64,000 bases of DNA from contig NZ_CP049990.1 of assembly GCF_011388195.1 (NCBI RefSeq), positions 1,488,001-1,552,000 on the forward strand. The letters are read 5' to 3'. Below are positions 33,605 to 44,196 of the stretch, piece by piece. Numbering within the stretch: the first letter of the stretch is position 1; the number at the start of each line of letters is the position of its first letter. The DNA is from Pusillimonas sp. DMV24BSW_D (GTDB lineage: Bacteria; Pseudomonadota; Gammaproteobacteria; Burkholderiales; Burkholderiaceae_B). Made by a program: the position numbers and the translations under genes. The notes under the pieces were generated by a model. That model had not been told where the DNA came from, did not search any database, and saw nothing but the letters and a program-made list of their open reading frames with translations.

Positions 33605-35779
33605 ATGAATCGTACCGTTCCGTTTATAGGATTTTCTCTCGCGCTAATGGGGTCATGGGGGGCTGCAAGCGCACAGGAATCATCAGTACAAACGCTAAAG
33701 CCCATTGTGGTGGAAGCCAGCGCAGATGCTTCTTCTGAAGGCTTATCGCCCGTATTTGCTGGAGGGCAGGTGGCCACCGGCAGTAGGCTGGGCATATTGG
33801 GAACGGTAGATGTAATGGATATGCCGTTCAACAGTGTGGAATATACAAACCAGTTTATCCGTGATCAGCAGGCCCACAGTGTGGCGGATATTCTTCAAAG
33901 TGATCCCACGGTGCGCATTGCACGGGGGTTTGGCAATTACCAGCAGCTTTACATGATCCGCGGGTTTCCGCTTTATTCCGACGACGTTACATACAACGGG
34001 TTGTATGGGCTGCTGCCCCGGCAGTATCTGGCTGCTGAGTTTATCGAGCGTCTTGATGTTTTCAGAGGGGCCAACGCTTTTCTCAACGGGGCGGCTCCGG
34101 GTAACAGCGGTTTGGGAGGCTCAATCAATGTGGTACCCAAGCGGGCGCCTAATGAGCCGCTTATGCGTGGGTCTGCCGGCTGGGAAAGTGGGAATCAGGG
34201 TTATGTAGCCGTGGATATGGCTCGGCGGTTTGGCTCGGAGAGTCGCACGGGGATACGGCTAAATGCGGTCACGCGCTCGGGTGGTAGTGCAGTGGATGAC
34301 GAGCACCGACGATTAGGCGCTGTCGGTTTAGGTGTCGACTGGAAAGGTGACCGCGCCCGTCTGTCTGCCGACATTGGTTGGCAAGATCATCGCCTTAAAA
34401 GAAGTCAGCCCAGCATCACGTTTGCCTCGGGACTCGAAATTCCATCGGCTATTGATGCAGAACGCAATGTGGCGCAAGACTACACGTTTTCCAACGCCCG
34501 CGATGTTTTTGGCACCTTACGTGGCGAGTTCGATGTGACCGACCGCATTGTTGCCTGGGCGGCATTGGGTATGAGAGAAAGTGAAGAGTCTTCTTTGCTT
34601 GCTAATCCGACGGTCACTAACGCAATGGGTGATATGACTCAGAACGCTTTTCGTGGGGAACGTAAAGACAGCGTGTTAACCGGTGAGATTGGGGCGCGGG
34701 CGGAATTTGAAACCGGTTCAGTTGGGCACAAAGTGAATGTTGCGCTTAATTTCTATCATTTTGAAAGCAAGAACGCCTACGAGTACTATCCAACCACCAA
34801 TTCGAATTTGTACAACCCGGTAACGCAACCTTTGCCGGCGGCACCCTCGTTGTCGGGAGGGTCGTTGGATGATCCCAAGCGCACACTGCAAACGCGTAAT
34901 CACAGCATTGCTATTTCCGATACGCTGGCATTCGCACAAGAGCGCGTTTTACTGACGGTTGGAGCTCGCTATCAGGTAATCGACAATCAATCGTACGACT
35001 ACAACACAGGCCAGGCAAACCAGCCGTCGAATCGTTCCACCGCCATTTCGCCGGTGGTGGGTTTGGTGGTTAAACCTACCGATACTATTTCACTGTACGC
35101 CAATTATATTGAAGGGCTCACACAAGTTGGCCCGGCCTCGGGTTTTAATCCAGTACCGGTAAATCTGGGCGCCACTTTTGATGCAGTCAAAACGAAACAG
35201 AAAGAGGTGGGTATCAAGTTCGATAACGGTGACATCGGCTTGGGTGCTTCTTTGTTTACGCTGGATCAACCTACCGCCTATGTTGATCCAGCTACGCGCA
35301 TCTATGGTGTTTACGGAAAACAGCGTAATCGTGGCGCGGAATTAACTTTTTATGGTGAGCCGATGCGTGGTTTGCGTGTATTGGGTGGCATGACCTTCCT
35401 TGATGCAAAACAACAGCAAACGGTGGGCGGCGCGAATGACGGTAACCGCGCTATTGGGGCACCCAAATTTATTGCTAATGCAGGGCTTGAGTGGGATGTG
35501 CCCGGTTCCAGTGGGCTGACTTTAAGTGGCCGTGTGGTGCACACTTCATCGCAATATGTTGACGCTGCCAATACACAGCAAATTCCGGCCTGGACCCGTG
35601 TTGATTTGGGCGCGCGCTATCTTACCGAGGTGCAAGGCCACTTGCTTACATTGCGTGCCGATGTTTTAAACGTGGCAAACAAGAACTATTGGGCGTCGGC
35701 AGGTGGCTACCCAGGTTCAAGTTACCTTACCGTTGGCGCACCTCGCACGTTCATGCTCTCGGCGTCTCTCGAGTATTAA
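33605..35779 (+). CDS. TonB-dependent siderophore receptor
   Basis: A 724-residue outer-membrane receptor. A signal peptide (residues 1-23, ending AASA) is followed by a plug domain with the typical QSDPTVRIARG- and MIRGFPLY-like segments (ILQSDPTVRIARGFGNYQ) and GGSINVVPKRAPNEP, then a long beta-barrel ending in LSASLEY with a terminal aromatic. The frame opens at 33569 inside the Fur box; the ATG at 33605 gives a clean signal peptide. It would import a ferric siderophore with TonB energy. A PepSY membrane protein follows 28 bp later, a pairing often seen in iron operons. Confidence 0.94.
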   Translation: MNRTVPFIGFSLALMGSWGAASAQESSVQTLKPIVVEASADASSEGLSPVFAGGQVATGSRLGILGTVDVMDMPFNSVEYTNQFIRDQQAHSVADILQSDPTVRIARGFGNYQQLYMIRGFPLYSDDVTYNGLYGLLPRQYLAAEFIERLDVFRGANAFLNGAAPGNSGLGGSINVVPKRAPNEPLMRGSAGWESGNQGYVAVDMARRFGSESRTGIRLNAVTRSGGSAVDDEHRRLGAVGLGVDWKGDRARLSADIGWQDHRLKRSQPSITFASGLEIPSAIDAERNVAQDYTFSNARDVFGTLRGEFDVTDRIVAWAALGMRESEESSLLANPTVTNAMGDMTQNAFRGERKDSVLTGEIGARAEFETGSVGHKVNVALNFYHFESKNAYEYYPTTNSNLYNPVTQPLPAAPSLSGGSLDDPKRTLQTRNHSIAISDTLAFAQERVLLTVGARYQVIDNQSYDYNTGQANQPSNRSTAISPVVGLVVKPTDTISLYANYIEGLTQVGPASGFNPVPVNLGATFDAVKTKQKEVGIKFDNGDIGLGASLFTLDQPTAYVDPATRIYGVYGKQRNRGAELTFYGEPMRGLRVLGGMTFLDAKQQQTVGGANDGNRAIGAPKFIANAGLEWDVPGSSGLTLSGRVVHTSSQYVDAANTQQIPAWTRVDLGARYLTEVQGHLLTLRADVLNVANKNYWASAGGYPGSSYLTVGAPRTFMLSASLEY

Positions 35780-35806
35780 TGGCGTATACGACAGGTTATT
35801 GATTTT

Positions 35807-37048
35807 ATGTTGCGTCGGGTCGCCACTTTATTGCACCGTTGGGTCGGGTTGTTTATTGCCCTTTTTCTGGTTGTCGCCGGTTTAACCGGTGCGGTGATTT
35901 CCTGGGAACATCAAATTGATGAATGGTTGAACAAAGACCTCTATACGGTCAGTTCAGAAGGGACTTTCTTACCGTTCGACGAGCTGGCGGGTCGGGTTGA
36001 AGCCGGCGATCCGCGCGCGCAGGTTGTCTATATGCCTTTGCAATATGAAGCAGGGCATTCTGTGTCATTCATGGTGCAGCCAAGGGTTGGGCCGGATGGG
36101 CAATTGTACGATTTGGGTTACGACCAGGTTTTCATGGATCCGGTAACCGGTGAAATAATCGGGCAGCGCGATACGTCGAATGTATCCCTTTCAACGCGCA
36201 CGCTAATGCCATTTTTGCGTCAGTTGCACGAGAATTTGCATGTTCCGGCTTTTTGGGGCTCTGATCGCTGGGGTTATCAGCTAATGGGGATCATTGCTTT
36301 AGTGTGGTTGCTGGATAGTTTTATTGGCTTCTATTTAACGCTGCCCAAACGAAATTCATCTGCGCGTTCAACAACCGCGCGTTCAAGAGCCAGTTGGTTT
36401 CAGCGCTGGAAACCTGCGTGGAAAATGCGCTTGAATGCTGGGGCGTACAAATTGAATTTTGACTACCATCGTGCTATTGGCCTATGGGCATGGGGTTTGA
36501 TTTTTATTATTGCGTTTACGTCTTTTTCCCTGAATCTGTACAGGGAAGTGTTTTACCCGGCGATGTCCTTGGTTTCCAAGGTGACGCCGGGTCCTTTTGA
36601 AACCCGGCCGTCGACCCCATTTAACCAGCCGATCGAGCCCAACCTCACTTTCACGGACATACACCGACTGGCCCTGGAAAGAGGGCGGCAGGAGCAGTGG
36701 GAGCGTCCGCCTGCCGGCATTTTTTACGCCAGAAACATGGGTTTTTATAGTGTGGCATTCTTTCATCCCGGAGCCGACCATTCCAGCGGGGGTATGGAAA
36801 TAGCGAATATGTATTTTGATGCTCAAGACGGTCGATATCTTGGAGAATACGTACCTTGGAAGGGAACCGCCGCAGATATTTTCGTGCAACTGCAGTTTCC
36901 GTTGCATTCCGGGCGTATTTTAGGTTTGTTTGGCCGTATTTTAATGTCGGTAATGGGTTTGCTTGTGGCAGCTTTGGCAATAACGGGTGTTGTGATTTGG
37001 GCCAGAAAACGACGTGCCCGACGTTTCAGCGCACTGGCAGAAAATTAA
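35807..37048 (+). CDS. PepSY-associated membrane protein (iron-linked)
   Basis: A 413-residue inner-membrane protein of the PepSY-TM family. Membrane spans are near residues 13-34, 158-180, 223-245 and 368-392, with a large periplasmic loop between the first two and a second between the last two. The N-terminal histidine element RVATLLHRWVGLFIALFLVVAGLTGAV is partly quoted here as LLHRWVGLF. It is co-transcribed with the Fur-controlled receptor, so a role in siderophore release or ferric reduction at the inner membrane is likely, but not proven for this family. Its last 23 bp overlap the convergent lipoprotein gene. Confidence 0.88.
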   Translation: MLRRVATLLHRWVGLFIALFLVVAGLTGAVISWEHQIDEWLNKDLYTVSSEGTFLPFDELAGRVEAGDPRAQVVYMPLQYEAGHSVSFMVQPRVGPDGQLYDLGYDQVFMDPVTGEIIGQRDTSNVSLSTRTLMPFLRQLHENLHVPAFWGSDRWGYQLMGIIALVWLLDSFIGFYLTLPKRNSSARSTTARSRASWFQRWKPAWKMRLNAGAYKLNFDYHRAIGLWAWGLIFIIAFTSFSLNLYREVFYPAMSLVSKVTPGPFETRPSTPFNQPIEPNLTFTDIHRLALERGRQEQWERPPAGIFYARNMGFYSVAFFHPGADHSSGGMEIANMYFDAQDGRYLGEYVPWKGTAADIFVQLQFPLHSGRILGLFGRILMSVMGLLVAALAITGVVIWARKRRARRFSALAEN

Positions 37049-37748
37049 AAAACAGCAAACCTTGAACGTAGTTGATGCCGACGCGTCGCAGGTTTTCGTC
37101 CATGAGGTTGGCAATCAGATCGAGCCGCCCGATGATTTGGCCGAATTCCCGTTCGAAACTTAAGTTGGTGCCGTCGGGGCCGATTTCATTAGCCAACAAT
37201 AAAGGCTGGTTATGTTTGTCTTTGCGTGTGGCCAGTAGCCATGCCGCAATTTCTACGTTGCGTGCGGCATTGAATACATGTTGTGCGTCGATTGAGTCAG
37301 TTACGTAGAAGCGGGTTTTGCCGTTGTGTGCGCGGATAATGGTATCGGCCAAACCATACACAAACGCCGCAACCCGGTCGCCCGGGTAGGTGGGATCCAG
37401 CGAAACAGACAGAATTTGTATATCGCTCAAACCCCGCAGTGCGCTGGGCGGCGTGCGTGCGTCAATCGCCGTGTTGCTGCGCTTAATGGCTTCTTCAATA
37501 TTTTCTGCGGTCGTCTTGCGCCATTGGTTCGGGTTACGACGATATAGCTTTTCAGTGAGCACTTTCAAACTATCGAGGTTGTCTCGCATGGCAATCGTGA
37601 CCGTGCGGTTGAAGTCGGTTTGTACCATTTGGTCAAACGTCATGTCTTCGTTGCTGGGGCCTTTGCCGTTGGGATTGTTAATGGCCGTGCACCCGCCAAG
37701 GATGAGGTTGATGACCAGAACCAGACCGAGTGTGCGTCGTTGCTTCAT
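37026..37748 (-). CDS. Predicted lipoprotein of unknown function
   Basis: A 240-residue protein with a short signal and lipobox LGGC (Cys20), so probably anchored in the outer or inner membrane. The mature part is helical and contains RTPPSALRGLSDIQILSVSLDPTYPGDRVAAFVYGL and RFYVTDSIDAQHVFNAARNVEIAAWLL-type segments that I cannot assign to a named family. The frame extends 7 codons upstream, but the ATG at 37748 gives the best signal peptide. It overlaps the convergent PepSY gene by 23 bp. Upstream lies the long gap with the candidate small RNA, read the other way. Confidence 0.75.
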   Translation of the reverse strand: MKQRRTLGLVLVINLILGGCTAINNPNGKGPSNEDMTFDQMVQTDFNRTVTIAMRDNLDSLKVLTEKLYRRNPNQWRKTTAENIEEAIKRSNTAIDARTPPSALRGLSDIQILSVSLDPTYPGDRVAAFVYGLADTIIRAHNGKTRFYVTDSIDAQHVFNAARNVEIAAWLLATRKDKHNQPLLLANEIGPDGTNLSFEREFGQIIGRLDLIANLMDENLRRVGINYVQGLLFFNFLPVR

Positions 37749-37877
37749 TCCAGGGGGCGCTTCAGGCATTGCTGCCCTACTTAAACAGTGTATGGCTTCA
37801 AAGACATGTGTTGCACTTTAGCAGAAAAGCCGGGCTCGAATAGATGCTTGTTTGGCGGTAATGTGACGAGAATTCCA

Positions 37878-37904
37878 CTTGAAACGGAACTTTTTGCCCC
37901 AAAA
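37878..37904 (+). promoter_or_regulatory. Sigma32-like promoter with no gene behind it
   Basis: CTTGAAA (37878-37884), a 12-bp spacer and CCCCAAAA (37897-37904). The -35 is perfect and the -10 keeps CCCCA. It resembles the two clear sigma32 promoters of grpE and dnaK in this window. No reading frame follows on this strand before the terminator at 38126. Confidence 0.5.
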
Positions 37905-37910
37905 TGGTGC

Positions 37911-38160
37911 GCTACGCCTAAGGTGGTGAGTACCGATTGCACCATTTAGTAACTTTATGCACGACCTAAGTGCAATCCCTAAGTGTCAAGTTGTAGCAAG
38001 TCGTGCACAATTCGTTTCATGCAGGTGAGGAGACAAGCCCTGCATGGGCAAACCGATAATTCGGATATAAAACTATATCTGCCATTAAATGGCAGGAAGC
38101 GGTACCCATAATAATCAAGAAAAGCAAAGGCCGGTGAATATTCACCGGCCTTTGTATTTT
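37911..38160 (+). ncRNA. Candidate structured small RNA, about 250 nt
   Basis: The 428-bp gap between the lipoprotein gene and the Smr gene holds no convincing frame. On the plus strand it starts with a sigma32-like promoter and ends in a long palindromic terminator. In between lie several strong inverted repeats: TGCACGAC/GTCGTGCA (about 37968-38024), TGCAGG/CCCTGCA (about 38020-38045), CCGA/TCGG, and CTGCCATT/AATGGCAG (about 38081-38097). A further pair, AAATGGTGC (37902-37910) and GCACCATTT (37939-37947), spans the start region. No known RNA family was recognised. The call is an inference from promoter, structure and terminator. Confidence 0.4.
38126..38153. terminator. Long palindromic, probably bidirectional terminator
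   Basis: A perfect 28-bp palindrome with 14-base arms (AAAGGCCGGTGAAT and its complement), followed by TTTGTATTTTG on the plus strand and by CTTTGCTTTTC on the minus strand. It ends trxB-Smr transcription from the right and could end the candidate small RNA from the left. Confidence 0.85.
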
Positions 38161-38176
38161 GCTTTGTTATTACTTG

Positions 38177-39872
<1,696 letters not shown>

Positions 39873-39873
39873 T

Positions 39874-39879
39874 TATAAT
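39874..39879 (+). promoter_or_regulatory. -10 box of ftsK, suggesting a leaderless mRNA
   Basis: A perfect TATAAT ends 6 bp before the ftsK ATG at 39886, so transcription would start at or beside the A of the start codon. No Shine-Dalgarno sequence is present. No good -35 is seen. Confidence 0.45.
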
Positions 39880-39885
39880 GAGTCC

Positions 39886-42237
39886 ATGTCTAGATTACCG
39901 GCAGCACCTACCCGTTCCTCGCGCAATGTGCGCAATGGCCCCTCACCCCTGCAAACCCGGGTATCCGGTTTGCTGCGCGAGGCGCGTTGGATTTTCTTCG
40001 CCGCACTGGCGTCTTGGCTGGCATTGGTGCTGGCGACCTGGTCGCCGTCTGACCCCGGCTGGTCGCACTCCGTGCACTCTAGCGTAACATTGAACCGTGG
40101 CGGTACGCTGGGCGCTTATATTGCCGATTTGTTGTTGTTCCTATTCGGTTATTCGGCCTGGCTTTGGGTGATTCTGCTTGCGCAACGTGTTGCGGTCGGG
40201 TTTTATCGCCTCACCGGTCACTTGATGCCTGATTCGGCGCGGCCAGACCCTTTACCCCGCCTGCGTTGGGAAGTCGGGGTTGGTTTTTTTCTTCTGTTTA
40301 TCGGCGTCATGGGTACTGAAGCGTTGCAGCGACCCACGGTCGCGGCGGCCCTGCCGGCAGGGGCCGGCGGCGAACTGGGCAAGTTATTGGGTCAGGCGCT
40401 GGCGTATCTTTTGGGAATGACAGGCTCGTCGCTATTACTGCTGGTGTTTATTGCAGTGGGCGCAAGTCTGTTTTTCCGTTTTTCCTGGCTTAATGTGGTT
40501 GAGCGGGTCGGGGCCGCGGTTGAACGTTTACTGGTTCGCCTTTGGCAGTTCAAAGTTGCTCGTGAAGATCGCAAGGTAGGAGAAACCAAAAAGGCTGAAC
40601 GTGAAGAGAAAGTGGTTGCCACTCAGGAAAAGCTGGTGCACGAGCAGCCGGTTCGCATCGAGCCGGCCATTGTGGCGATTCCGCGGTCTGCACGTGCCGA
40701 AAAAGAAAAACAGAAAACTTTGTTTGCGCCACCCTCCGATGCTTCGGGGGATATTCCTGAAATTGGATTGTTGGACGCCGTAACAGATGCCCCGGAAACG
40801 GTTTCGCCGGAAACCATTGAGTTCACCTCGCGCCTCATCGAGAAGAAATTGTCTGATTTCGGGGTGAGGGTCACGGTTGTGGCCGCCCAGGCTGGTCCGG
40901 TCATTACGCGTTACGAAATTGAGCCCGACACTGGTGTGAAAGGCAGTCAAATTGTGAATCTGGCCAAAGACTTGGCACGTGCGCTCAGTTTGGTTAGCAT
41001 CCGTGTGGTGGAAACCATTCCCGGCAAGAATCTAATGGGGCTTGAGCTTCCTAACCCGCGCCGGCAAATGGTGAAGCTATCCGAGATTATCGGCTCGCAA
41101 ACTTATCACTCCGGCGCGTCGACGCTCACCATCGCTTTGGGTAAGGATATTGCCGGCAACCCGGTGGTGGCCGACTTGGCCAAGATGCCTCACCTTTTGG
41201 TGGCCGGCACAACCGGCTCGGGTAAGTCGGTCGGAATCAACGCCATGATTCTGTCGCTTTTGTACAAGGCCGACGCGTCGCAAACACGGTTGATCCTGAT
41301 TGATCCGAAAATGCTTGAAATGAGTATTTACGAAGGGATTCCGCATTTGCTTGCGCCGGTTGTAACCGATATGCGTCATGCCGCCAACGCCTTGAACTGG
41401 TGCGTGGGCGAAATGGAAAAGCGCTATCGGTTGATGAGCAAAATGGGTGTGCGTAATTTGGCGGGTTACAACAACAAAATTCGTGAAGCCACCAAACGCG
41501 GTGAAACTATTCCGAATCCCTTCTCTCTAACTCCCGACGAGCCCGAACCGTTATCGACGTTGCCGACCATTGTGGTCGTTATCGATGAGCTGGCCGATTT
41601 GATGATGGTTGTGGGCAAGAAAATCGAGGAGCTGATTGCGCGTTTGGCGCAGAAAGCCCGCGCTGCAGGGATTCATCTTGTTTTGGCGACACAGCGCCCC
41701 AGTGTCGACGTAATTACCGGTTTGATCAAGGCAAATATTCCGACACGTATTGCTTTCCAGGTCTCCTCCAAGGTTGATTCCCGCACCATTTTGGATCAAA
41801 TGGGGGCGGAAACACTGTTGGGCCAGGGCGATATGCTTTATATGCCTCCCGGCACAGCATTGCCGGTACGGGTGCATGGTGCGTTCGTCAGCGACGACGA
41901 AGTCCATCGTGTGGTGGAGCGCTTGAAAGAGCAGGGTGAGCCAAATTACGTTGAGGGCTTGCTGGAAGGAGCGGTTGAGGGTGAAACAGGTGATGGCGTA
42001 AGCAGTGTTACCGGATTTGCCGACGCAGAAACCGATCCTTTGTACGATCAGGCGGTTGAGGTCATTCTTAAGAACAAACGGGCGTCTATTTCCTCGGTTC
42101 AACGTCATTTGCGCATTGGTTATAACCGCGCGGCACGGTTGCTGGAACAAATGGAGCAAGCCGGACTGGTGTCGGCCATGCAGGCAAATGGCAATCGTGA
42201 AATTCTGGTCCCTGGAGATTCCGCTAATGCAGATTAA
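39886..42237 (+). CDS. ftsK: DNA translocase FtsK
   Basis: A septum-bound motor that pumps DNA and activates XerCD at dif. The 783 residues have an N-terminal membrane domain with about four spans (residues 30-205), a short charged linker (about 225-310), and the motor with Walker A GTTGSGKS (441-448), Walker [12 protein letters not shown] and the C-terminal gamma winged helix ([26 protein letters not shown]). The linker is much shorter than in E. coli, as usual in betaproteobacteria. The frame extends upstream, but the ATG at 39886 is preferred. lolA overlaps its end by 11 bp. Confidence 0.97.
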   Translation: MSRLPAAPTRSSRNVRNGPSPLQTRVSGLLREARWIFFAALASWLALVLATWSPSDPGWSHSVHSSVTLNRGGTLGAYIADLLLFLFGYSAWLWVILLAQRVAVGFYRLTGHLMPDSARPDPLPRLRWEVGVGFFLLFIGVMGTEALQRPTVAAALPAGAGGELGKLLGQALAYLLGMTGSSLLLLVFIAVGASLFFRFSWLNVVERVGAAVERLLVRLWQFKVAREDRKVGETKKAEREEKVVATQEKLVHEQPVRIEPAIVAIPRSARAEKEKQKTLFAPPSDASGDIPEIGLLDAVTDAPETVSPETIEFTSRLIEKKLSDFGVRVTVVAAQAGPVITRYEIEPDTGVKGSQIVNLAKDLARALSLVSIRVVETIPGKNLMGLELPNPRRQMVKLSEIIGSQTYHSGASTLTIALGKDIAGNPVVADLAKMPHLLVAGTTGSGKSVGINAMILSLLYKADASQTRLILIDPKMLEMSIYEGIPHLLAPVVTDMRHAANALNWCVGEMEKRYRLMSKMGVRNLAGYNNKIREATKRGETIPNPFSLTPDEPEPLSTLPTIVVVIDELADLMMVVGKKIEELIARLAQKARAAGIHLVLATQRPSVDVITGLIKANIPTRIAFQVSSKVDSRTILDQMGAETLLGQGDMLYMPPGTALPVRVHGAFVSDDEVHRVVERLKEQGEPNYVEGLLEGAVEGETGDGVSSVTGFADAETDPLYDQAVEVILKNKRASISSVQRHLRIGYNRAARLLEQMEQAGLVSAMQANGNREILVPGDSANAD

Positions 42238-42856
42238 ATCTTTCTTGCTGGCTGTTGTTATCGGTGTGTTGCCAATGTTGGGCCAGGCCCAAACCAGTGC
42301 GCGGGCGCAATTAAGCCAGTTCAACGAGCAGGTTCAAGCCGCGTCCGGTAAGTTCTCCCAGCAAACTGAAACGCAAACAGGTGAAACAAAGGCCCCGCAA
42401 ACCGGCGACTTTTCCTTCAAGCGGCCCGGTCGATTTAAATGGGAAATTATTCAGCCTTACGAACAGTTAATCGTTTCCAACGGTCGGCAGGTCATGCAAT
42501 ACGACCCCGATCTGGCACAGGTAACCGAGCGGTCGGTGGACGAGTCTGTCGGGGCGTCGCCTGCGGCCATTCTGTTTGGTTCGGGCGAGTTGGAAGAGGC
42601 TTTTGAAATTCAAGAGTTACCGGCCAAGAACGGTGTTGCCTGGTTACGGGCCAAACCAAATAGCGCGGATGCCGGATTTCAACACGTTGATCTGGGCTTT
42701 AAGGACGGCCTGCCGGTTGAACTGAAGCTGCTTGACGGTTTCGGGCAAACCACCGTGATTCGTTTTGAGTCGGTACGAACAAACCCGGAGCTCCCCGATG
42801 ACGCCTTCCGGTTTGTCGTTCCCGATGGCGTCGATCATGTCGTTTTGCGGCAGTAA
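42227..42856 (+). CDS. lolA: Outer-membrane lipoprotein carrier LolA
   Basis: A periplasmic chaperone that takes lipoproteins from LolCDE to LolB. The 209 residues have a Sec signal (1-21, ending GQAQ) and the LolA half-barrel: [52 protein letters not shown] (in part [10 protein letters not shown]) and the C-terminal strands. The frame is open far upstream inside ftsK, but the ATG at 42227 has CTGGAGA before it and starts the signal peptide. It overlaps ftsK by 11 bp and rarA by 1 bp (TAATG). Confidence 0.95.
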   Translation: MQIKSFLLAVVIGVLPMLGQAQTSARAQLSQFNEQVQAASGKFSQQTETQTGETKAPQTGDFSFKRPGRFKWEIIQPYEQLIVSNGRQVMQYDPDLAQVTERSVDESVGASPAAILFGSGELEEAFEIQELPAKNGVAWLRAKPNSADAGFQHVDLGFKDGLPVELKLLDGFGQTTVIRFESVRTNPELPDDAFRFVVPDGVDHVVLRQ

Positions 42857-44196
42857 TGGATCTTTTTTCTCACACTTCCCATAAGTTGGCTTCCGGGGCG
42901 CCTTTGGCGGAGCGCTTGCGGCCTCGCACATTGGATCAGGTTGCAGGGCAAATACATTTGTTGGGTGAAGGCAAGCCGTTGCGTGTTGCCTTTGAGTCGG
43001 GGCGACCGCATTCAATGATCTTCTGGGGGCCTCCAGGTGTGGGTAAAACCACGTTGGCTCGATTGATGGCCGCTGGATTCGATGCTCAATTTCTGGCTAT
43101 CTCCGCTGTATTGGGGGGGGTCAAAGATATACGTGACGCCGTCACTGCCGCACAGGTGGCGCAAGGCCAGGGGCGCCGCACCATTTTGTTTGTTGATGAA
43201 GTGCATCGCTTCAATAAAGCGCAGCAAGACGCTTTCTTGCCGTATGTTGAAAGCGGCCTGTTCACTTTTATTGGCGCGACCACTGAAAACCCGTCATTTG
43301 AGGTGAACTCAGCGTTATTGTCTCGGGCCAGGGTCTATGTTCTCGAGCCGCTTTCACCAGAAGACTTAACGCGATTGGCGGCCCAAGCTTTGGCGGTATT
43401 GAATGACGATGAAACCCGCGAAGCGAATGCCGGCGTGCTGACGCTCAGCGACGACGCATGCAAACAGTTGGCTGCCTGGGCTGACGGTGACGCCCGTCGT
43501 TTGATCAACGCAGTGGAAGTGGTGGCCGAAGCGGCCCGCGCGGCGGGTCGGTCGCTGATTGATCCCGAATGGCTGGAGGTTGCCTTATCGCAGAACTTGC
43601 GCCGTTTCGACAAAGGGGGCGATGCGTTTTACGATCAAATCAGTGCTTTGCATAAGTCCGTTCGGGGCTCGAATCCAGACGCTTCCTTGTACTGGCTTTG
43701 TCGCATGTTGGACGGCGGGGCCGATCCCAAGTATCTTGCGCGCAGAATTATCCGTATGGCATGGGAGGATATTGGTTTGGCAGACCCCCGGGCCATGCAG
43801 ATCGCCAACGAGGCGGCAGTTACATACGATCGTCTGGGTTCTCCCGAGGGTGAATTGGCACTCGCACAAGCCGTTATGTATCTGGCCATTGCCGCCAAAA
43901 GTAATGCCGGCTATGTTGCGTACAATCAAGCAAAGGCATTTGTAAAACAAGATAAAAGTCGTGAGGTGCCTGTGCATTTACGTAATGCGCCTACGCGGCT
44001 AATGAAAGAGTTAGGGTATGGGCATGCGTATCGTTATGCCCATGATGAGCCGCACGGCTATGCGGCCGGCGAAACCTATTTGCCGGAGGGCATGCCGGCG
44101 CAAAATTGGTATCAGCCGGTTGCGCGCGGCATGGAAATAAAAATTGCTGAAAAAATGGCGTTCTTGCGTAGCCTGGACGACGAGGTTAAATCATGA
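42856..44196 (+). CDS. rarA: Replication-associated recombination ATPase RarA (MgsA)
   Basis: An AAA+ clamp-loader-like ATPase acting at stalled forks. The 446 residues have Walker A GPPGVGKT (58-65), Walker [17 protein letters not shown], sensor [13 protein letters not shown], and the C-terminal tetramerisation domain ([22 protein letters not shown] and [22 protein letters not shown] regions). It is translationally coupled to lolA and its stop overlaps the icd start (ATGA), so icd seems to be in the same operon. In most relatives serS follows rarA directly; here the two icd genes lie between. Confidence 0.96.
   Translation: MDLFSHTSHKLASGAPLAERLRPRTLDQVAGQIHLLGEGKPLRVAFESGRPHSMIFWGPPGVGKTTLARLMAAGFDAQFLAISAVLGGVKDIRDAVTAAQVAQGQGRRTILFVDEVHRFNKAQQDAFLPYVESGLFTFIGATTENPSFEVNSALLSRARVYVLEPLSPEDLTRLAAQALAVLNDDETREANAGVLTLSDDACKQLAAWADGDARRLINAVEVVAEAARAAGRSLIDPEWLEVALSQNLRRFDKGGDAFYDQISALHKSVRGSNPDASLYWLCRMLDGGADPKYLARRIIRMAWEDIGLADPRAMQIANEAAVTYDRLGSPEGELALAQAVMYLAIAAKSNAGYVAYNQAKAFVKQDKSREVPVHLRNAPTRLMKELGYGHAYRYAHDEPHGYAAGETYLPEGMPAQNWYQPVARGMEIKIAEKMAFLRSLDDEVKS

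Noticed and set aside
33490-33831. Minus-strand frame across the Fur box and receptor start
   Set aside because: It covers the promoter, Fur box and signal peptide of a clear receptor gene and has no features of its own.
37873-37905. Sigma54 promoter reading of the same region before the candidate small RNA
   Set aside because: The GG and GC elements are 8 rather than 10 bp apart, so the -24/-12 spacing does not fit; the sigma32 reading is better.
41551-42324. 257-codon minus-strand frame opposite ftsK
   Set aside because: It is the antisense shadow of the conserved ftsK motor and gamma domain, with no ribosome-binding site or domain pattern.
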